The position numbers were made by a program, and so were the translations under genes. DNA of 8,719 bases, taken from positions 1 to 8,719 of the forward strand of contig CAMOGO010000036.1 of assembly GCA_946614075.1 (NCBI GenBank), given 5' to 3'. Below the pieces are notes generated by a model, which saw nothing but the letters and a program-made list of their open reading frames with translations, was not told the DNA's origin and made no database searches. Origin of the DNA: an uncultured Lachnospiraceae bacterium. Its GTDB lineage: Bacteria > Bacillota_A > Clostridia > Lachnospirales > Lachnospiraceae. Of the stretch, positions 5,745 to 8,719 are shown piece after piece. The first letter of the stretch is position 1. Each line of letters begins with the position of its first letter.

Positions 5745-6806
5745 TTAAGCTTCTCCGATATTCCGGTTTGTGGATTCGCGCTCAATCAGATCCGTCTGGG
5801 TGTGGACAATGCGGTAATCCAGCATAGGCTCTTTGATGCGGGAGATGAGCAGATGTACCGCAGAGAAAGCCATCACCTGGGTGTGAATGTGGATTGTGGT
5901 AAGGGGCGGATTGGAGGTGCGTGATTCGGCACAGTCGTCGAAACCGCAGAGCATGACATCCTCGGGGACGCTCTTCCCCAGTGCGCTCAGTGCCTTGAGG
6001 GCATCAAACGCCGCAAAGTCGTTGGCGCAGATAAACACATCCGGCAGCTCTCCGATTTCGAGGAGCTTTTCGCGTAAGGCCTCCGGTTCACTGTCCTTGA
6101 TGACAAAACGCCTGTCGATTTCGGCACCGGCTGCCATCAATGTAATCTGGAAAATGCAAAATCGCTCAAAAAAGGACTGGCAATGGGTGTAATTGCCCAG
6201 AAAACCGATGCGCCGAAAGCCGCGGTCCAGAAGGCTGCGGATGAGGCGGGAAAGCTCATTGGTGTTGTCCATATAAAGCTGGTCTGCGCGGACCATATCC
6301 CCATACTTTATCACCGGCCCATCCACAAACAGAACGGGAAGTCCCAGGGAACAGACCATGTCGGCATACGCCTTGTCAAATACCTCAATGCAGATGATGG
6401 CGCTGGCGCGCTCAGGCACAAAGGTCATGGGAGGCGTCCCGTTCGCGAGATCCTCCGCGGTGACACGGTGCGTATTCAGCGTATATCCGAGCTGTGAGAT
6501 TTCAAGCTGGAATTTGTCCAGCATCAGGGATGCAAAATGGGACTGTGCCAGAAACACGGTGGTAAACAGAGCGATTTCGCCCCGAAAGCCGGAAGCGGCA
6601 TGTGTCTCCGCCGCCATTCCGCTGGAGACAGCCGATATAGCCTGGACATAGGAAAACTGCTTGTAGCCCATTTCCACTGCCTTCTGCAGGATTTTTTCAC
6701 GTGTGGCATCCGCCAGACCGTCTGAGTTATTGATGGCCTTGGAGACCGTGTTGCGCGATATGCCCAAGGCATCTGCAATGTCTTGTATGGTTACTTTCTT
6801 TTTCAT
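5745..6806 (-). CDS. LacI family transcriptional regulator
   Basis: A 353-residue LacI/GalR-type repressor. The N-terminal helix-turn-helix is TIQDIADALGISRNTVSKAI (6-25), with SRNTVS forming the recognition helix start. The rest is a periplasmic-binding-protein-like sensor domain with VDG near 163, CANDFAAF (260-267) and GFDD (288-291). The usual hinge sequence YxPNxxARxL after the HTH is missing; MGYKQFSYVQAISAV stands in its place. The start is taken at the second ATG (6806), which gives the standard MKKKVTI beginning and has GGATGG five bases upstream. ATG at 6815 would add three residues. It is first in the operon with yesL and divergent from a sugar importer, so the ligand is probably a sugar or oligosaccharide. 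It most likely represses both directions through the sites at 6838-7050. The actual ligand cannot be told. Confidence 0.93.
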   Translation of the reverse strand: MKKKVTIQDIADALGISRNTVSKAINNSDGLADATREKILQKAVEMGYKQFSYVQAISAVSSGMAAETHAASGFRGEIALFTTVFLAQSHFASLMLDKFQLEISQLGYTLNTHRVTAEDLANGTPPMTFVPERASAIICIEVFDKAYADMVCSLGLPVLFVDGPVIKYGDMVRADQLYMDNTNELSRLIRSLLDRGFRRIGFLGNYTHCQSFFERFCIFQITLMAAGAEIDRRFVIKDSEPEALREKLLEIGELPDVFICANDFAAFDALKALSALGKSVPEDVMLCGFDDCAESRTSNPPLTTIHIHTQVMAFSAVHLLISRIKEPMLDYRIVHTQTDLIERESTNRNIGEA

Positions 6807-6836
6807 GTCATCCATCCGTTTCGAGTAATTATGGTC

Positions 6837-6866
6837 ATTCTATCATAGAAAGAAGGTGGATGTCAA
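6837..6866 (-). promoter_or_regulatory. Promoter of the lacI-yesL operon
   Basis: On the minus strand TTGACA (complement of 6861-6866) and TAGAAT (complement of 6837-6842) are 18 bases apart. Transcription should start near 6830, giving a 5' leader of only about 15-25 bases. The -10 lies within a 13-base palindrome (6838-6850), and a GTGCA-type site lies about 20 bases upstream of the -35, so autoregulation is plausible. Confidence 0.75.
6838..6850. repeat. Palindrome over the lacI -10 element
   Basis: TTCTAT and ATAGAA flank a single C in a perfect 13-base palindrome that covers the lacI -10. Position makes it a possible operator. It shares the half-site TTCTAT with the palindrome at 6943-6959 but in reversed arrangement, so the two may not bind the same protein. 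Confidence 0.4.
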
Positions 6867-6885
6867 ATTATGCACGGAAAAGAAG

Positions 6886-6902
6886 AATGTGCAAATGCAC
6901 AT
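6886..6902. promoter_or_regulatory. Candidate operator 1 (lacI side)
   Basis: ATGTGCA and TGCACAT (6887-6893 and 6896-6902) form a perfect palindrome around AA. The 15 bases at 6886-6900 recur exactly at 7035-7049. It lies about 20 bases upstream of the lacI -35. Sequence identity between the two sites, palindromic form and placement beside a LacI gene support operator function. Binding by this particular LacI protein is inferred. Confidence 0.65.
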
Positions 6903-6942
6903 ATTTAAAAAGAACGATAAACAAGAAAAATCAGAAGATTGC

Positions 6943-6959
6943 TATAGAAAAGTTCTATA
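6943..6959. repeat. Palindrome upstream of the importer promoter
   Basis: TATAGAA (6943-6949) and TTCTATA (6953-6959) are exact inverted repeats around AAG, centred about 66 bases before the expected start of the importer transcript. It may be a binding site for an activator or a second regulator. In this AT-rich stretch a chance palindrome is also possible. Confidence 0.35.
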
Positions 6960-6965
6960 TGTGCA

Positions 6966-6975
6966 ATTTGCAAAT
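6966..6975. promoter_or_regulatory. Candidate operator 2, GCAAAT type
   Basis: ATTTGCAAAT is a perfect ten-base palindrome ending seven bases before the importer -35. It contains the same GCAAAT core as the sites at 6886 and 7035, and is preceded by GTGCAA at 6961-6966, so an overlapping GTGCA half-site is also present. Confidence 0.45.
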
Positions 6976-6981
6976 ATAATA

Positions 6982-7010
6982 TTGACAATAAAATATGCAG
7001 ATGTTAGTAT
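6982..7010 (+). promoter_or_regulatory. Promoter of the sugar ABC importer operon
   Basis: TTGACA (6982-6987) is followed after 17 bases by TAGTAT (7005-7010), with TG at 7002-7003 making it an extended -10. The start of transcription should be near 7017, giving a leader of about 82 bases. GCAAAT-type sites lie just upstream of the -35, on the start site (7015-7022) and in the early transcribed region (7035-7049). This is a typical arrangement for a repressed sugar promoter. Confidence 0.8.
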
Positions 7011-7014
7011 TGCG

Positions 7015-7022
7015 TTGCAAAT
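7015..7022. promoter_or_regulatory. Candidate operator half-site on the transcription start
   Basis: TTGCAAAT covers the predicted start of the importer transcript and repeats the core of candidate operator 2. It lacks a clear second half on its own, so it would be a weak or auxiliary site. Confidence 0.35.
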
Positions 7023-7034
7023 AACTTGTCGCAA

Positions 7035-7050
7035 AATGTGCAAATGCACC
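7035..7050. promoter_or_regulatory. Candidate operator 3 (importer side)
   Basis: The 15 bases 7035-7049 are identical to 6886-6900. GTGCA (7038-7042) and TGCAC (7045-7049) are arranged around AA. It lies about 20-30 bases into the transcribed region, where a bound repressor would block initiation or elongation. The 149-base spacing from the twin site is close to 14 helical turns, which would allow looping between the two. Confidence 0.65.
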
Positions 7051-7086
7051 ATTACGGGTTGGCGCATCTGTGCGAGGCAAGAGAAG

Positions 7087-7092
7087 AGGAGG
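7087..7092 (+). promoter_or_regulatory. Ribosome binding site that decides the first permease start
   Basis: AGGAGG at 7087-7092 sits six bases before the ATG at 7099. The open frame extends back to a GTG at 6856, but that would place both the promoter and the operators inside the gene and has no comparable RBS, so the ATG at 7099 is chosen. Confidence 0.9.
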
Positions 7093-7098
7093 AATTCT

Positions 7099-8043
7099 AT
7101 GAGCAAGGGCCCGGCGAATGCTTCCGTTTCCAGGGAAGGCGGAGGCAAATGGCACAACACACTGGTTTATCTGCGACAGCATTGGCAATTGTATGTATTG
7201 TTCATGCTGCCCGCTGTCCTGCTGACAGTGATATTCCGGTACATCCCTATGGGAGGCATCATGATTGCCTTCACGGAGTACAACCCGATCCGCGGTATTC
7301 TGGGGAGCGAATGGGTTGGCTTCGAACACTTTCAGCGTTTCCTGTCGTCCCCGGATTTTATGCGCTATCTGATGAACACCCTCAAGCTGAGTGTGTTCGG
7401 ACTGCTCTGGGGCTTCCCGGCGCCGATCCTGCTGGCCTTCCTGCTTAACCGCATCCTGTCCAGCAAAACCAAACAGAAGATCCAGCTGGTGCTCTACATG
7501 CCCAACTTCATCTCCGTCATCGTTCTCTGCGGTATCGTGCGAATCCTGCTCGCACCCACCGGCATGATCAACATGATGCTCGGCACTTCCACGAACTTCA
7601 TGACCATGCCTTCTGCATTCCGGACGATCTACATCGCCTCGGGTATCTGGCAAGGCGCAGGCTGGGCCTCTATCATCTACACGGCGGCCCTGTCCAATGC
7701 CAGCAAGGAACTCAAGGAAGCGGCCGTCATCGACGGTGCGAACATCATTCAGCAGATCAAGGCCGTTGAGTGGCCTGCGATCAAGGATACGGTCCTGATT
7801 CAGTTCATCATGTCCGTAGGAAACATCATGTCCGTCGGTTTTGAAAAGGCTTACGCCCTGCAGACCGACCTGAACCTGAACGCCTCCGAAATCATCTCCA
7901 CCTACGTGTACAAGAAAGGTCTTCTGGACGGCGACTACGGCTTCTCCACCGCGGTCGGCCTGTTCAACACCGTCATCAACGTCATTCTTCTGATCTCCAT
8001 GAACGCCCTCGTCAAGAAGATGAACGAAGGCAAAGGCATTTAA
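7099..8043 (+). CDS. Carbohydrate ABC importer permease, LplB type
   Basis: A 314-residue inner-membrane permease of the CUT1 (MalF-like) group, normal in length for LplB-type proteins. After a basic, hydrophilic N-terminus, membrane segments are seen at about 31-47, 93-118, 132-151, 174-198, 232-249 and 284-303. The cytoplasmic EAA loop, which docks the ATPase, is at 207-228 (EAAVIDGANI...VEWPAI), with the conserved Gly213. YIPMGGIMIAFTEYNP near the first segment is typical of the LplB/YtrF-like branch. It would form a heterodimer with the permease that follows 14 bases later. Members of this branch take up oligosaccharides with a lipoprotein binding protein and a shared ATPase. The substrate is not evident, and the adjacent LacI and YesL point to a plant or host oligosaccharide. 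Confidence 0.93.
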   Translation: MSKGPANASVSREGGGKWHNTLVYLRQHWQLYVLFMLPAVLLTVIFRYIPMGGIMIAFTEYNPIRGILGSEWVGFEHFQRFLSSPDFMRYLMNTLKLSVFGLLWGFPAPILLAFLLNRILSSKTKQKIQLVLYMPNFISVIVLCGIVRILLAPTGMINMMLGTSTNFMTMPSAFRTIYIASGIWQGAGWASIIYTAALSNASKELKEAAVIDGANIIQQIKAVEWPAIKDTVLIQFIMSVGNIMSVGFEKAYALQTDLNLNASEIISTYVYKKGLLDGDYGFSTAVGLFNTVINVILLISMNALVKKMNEGKGI

Positions 8044-8057
8044 GGAGGGTGAGGAAT

Positions 8058-8719
8058 ATGAAGACCAAAAAGAAAAGCGAATTCGCCAAGCTTCCCGCCG
8101 GCGACAAGGTCCTGCTGACCATCTGCTACATCATCCTGGGCCTGTTCCTCGTGGCTATCATCCTGCCGGTCATCTACATCATCCTCGCGTCCTTCGTCGA
8201 CCCGGTCACGCTGCAGAACAAGGGCCTGACCTTCGACTTCTCGCAGTGGACGACCATGGCGTACACGCGTGTTCTGGGCAACTCCCAGATCTGGGTCGGC
8301 TTCAAAAACGCCCTGATCTACTCCATCCTCTTCACGATCCTCTCCGTCGCCGTGACGCTGCTCGCCGCCTATCCGATGTCCCGCGCGGACTTCAAGGGCC
8401 GCGGCTTCTTCAACACGATCTTCGTCATCACCATGTTCTTCGGCGGCGGCCTGATCCCGACCTACCTGCTGATCTCGAACCTCGGCATGCTGGACACCAT
8501 CTGGGCGATCCTGCTGCCCGGCGCCTTCAGCGTATGGAACATGATCATCGCCCGTACCTACTACATGGGTATCCCGCGCGACCTGCAGGAGGCCGCCGAG
8601 ATCGACGGCGCCACCGAGATGGTCTACTTCTTCAAGATCCTGCTGCCCGTCTGCACGCCCATCATCGCCACCATTGCCATGTGGCAGTTCGTCGGCATGT
8701 GGAACAGCTACTTCGACGC
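8058..8719 (+). CDS. Carbohydrate ABC importer permease, YtcP/LplC type (partial)
   Basis: The second permease of the pair (MalG-like position) is cut by the window edge after 220 codons of the roughly 300 expected. Segments are at about 19-45, 81-104, 116-140 and 147-166. The EAA loop starts at 178 (EAAEIDGATEMVYFFKILLP), with Gly184 and the closing LP. GGGLIPTYLLI (129-139) and a C-terminal MWNSYFD are family-typical. The start is ATG at 8058, preceded by AGGAGG at 8043-8048, which overlaps the last base of the previous stop codon. Third codon positions are almost all G or C, more so than in the lacI gene, as expected of a well-expressed transporter. The missing end and probably the binding-protein gene lie to the right. 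Confidence 0.93.
   Translation, partial: MKTKKKSEFAKLPAGDKVLLTICYIILGLFLVAIILPVIYIILASFVDPVTLQNKGLTFDFSQWTTMAYTRVLGNSQIWVGFKNALIYSILFTILSVAVTLLAAYPMSRADFKGRGFFNTIFVITMFFGGGLIPTYLLISNLGMLDTIWAILLPGAFSVWNMIIARTYYMGIPRDLQEAAEIDGATEMVYFFKILLPVCTPIIATIAMWQFVGMWNSYFD

Noticed and set aside
6888..6901. A catabolite-responsive element (CcpA cre) at TGTGCAAATGCACA
   Set aside because: The cre consensus needs a central CG (TGNAANCGNTNNCA-like). This site has AA, and its exact twin near the same divergent genes points to a local regulator.
6975..6980. TATAAT at 6975-6980 as the importer -10
   Set aside because: The sequence 17 bases upstream (GTTCTA) is a poor -35, whereas TTGACA-17-TAGTAT just downstream is a much better promoter.
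6856..7098. An 81-codon N-terminal extension of the first permease from GTG at 6856
   Set aside because: It covers both promoters' control sites, has no suitable RBS and reads as non-membrane, cysteine- and lysine-rich sequence. The ATG at 7099 has AGGAGG at ideal spacing and family-like length.
7017..7098. A riboswitch or attenuator in the importer leader
   Set aside because: Only weak short pairings are seen, with no terminator-like hairpin and no known riboswitch core in these 82 bases.

Overview
The window looks like chromosome from a moderately GC-rich member of the Clostridia, most likely a Lachnospiraceae-type gut or rumen anaerobe. The reasons are strong AGGAGG ribosome binding sites, GTG/TTG starts, consensus sigma-A promoters, a GreA with the usual Bacillota sequence, a YesL (DUF624) protein next to LplB/YtcP-type sugar permeases, and a circularly permuted family 3 glycosidase of a kind known from Butyrivibrio and Ruminococcus. 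The genus cannot be fixed from the sequence alone.

Layout. (1) 1-3538, plus strand: an extended -10 promoter overlapping a terminator hairpin, then a ~1000-residue glycoside hydrolase family 3 protein with inverted domain order and a membrane segment at each end, followed after 12 bases by a small protein with four predicted membrane segments. (2) 3539-3762: a perfect 28-bp inverted repeat of the GGGGACGG class (REP-like, RAYT-associated), then a full-consensus promoter with an intrinsic terminator in the greA leader. (3) 3763-4248: greA. (4) 4283-4357: two hairpins between convergent transcripts, at least one usable in both directions. (5) 4356-6806, minus strand: a tight LacI regulator - YesL - membrane-anchored protein operon. 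A very GC-rich terminator-like hairpin lies inside the first codons of the last gene. (6) 6807-7098: a 292-base divergent control region with one consensus-like promoter for each direction and a cluster of GCAAAT-type sites, including a 15-base exact repeat 149 bases apart. (7) 7099 to the right edge: two permeases of a CUT1-type carbohydrate ABC importer, the second cut off by the window. The solute-binding protein is probably just beyond the edge. No ATPase is visible; importers of this type commonly share one encoded elsewhere.

How the genes probably work together: the LacI protein likely represses both itself (with yesL and the anchored protein) and the divergent importer until an oligosaccharide enters. 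YesL and the anchored protein are membrane accessories whose conservation beside such importers suggests a role in transport or sensing. The GH3/four-TM pair is a separate unit on the other side of greA. Its cell-surface placement and degenerate active-site signature leave its substrate open.

No CRISPR array, rRNA, tRNA or intact transposase gene is seen. The best leads are the double-anchored permuted GH3 with its membrane partner, the promoter-terminator leader of greA, the operator cluster matched to a LacI protein without the usual hinge sequence, and the hairpin inside the gene after yesL.
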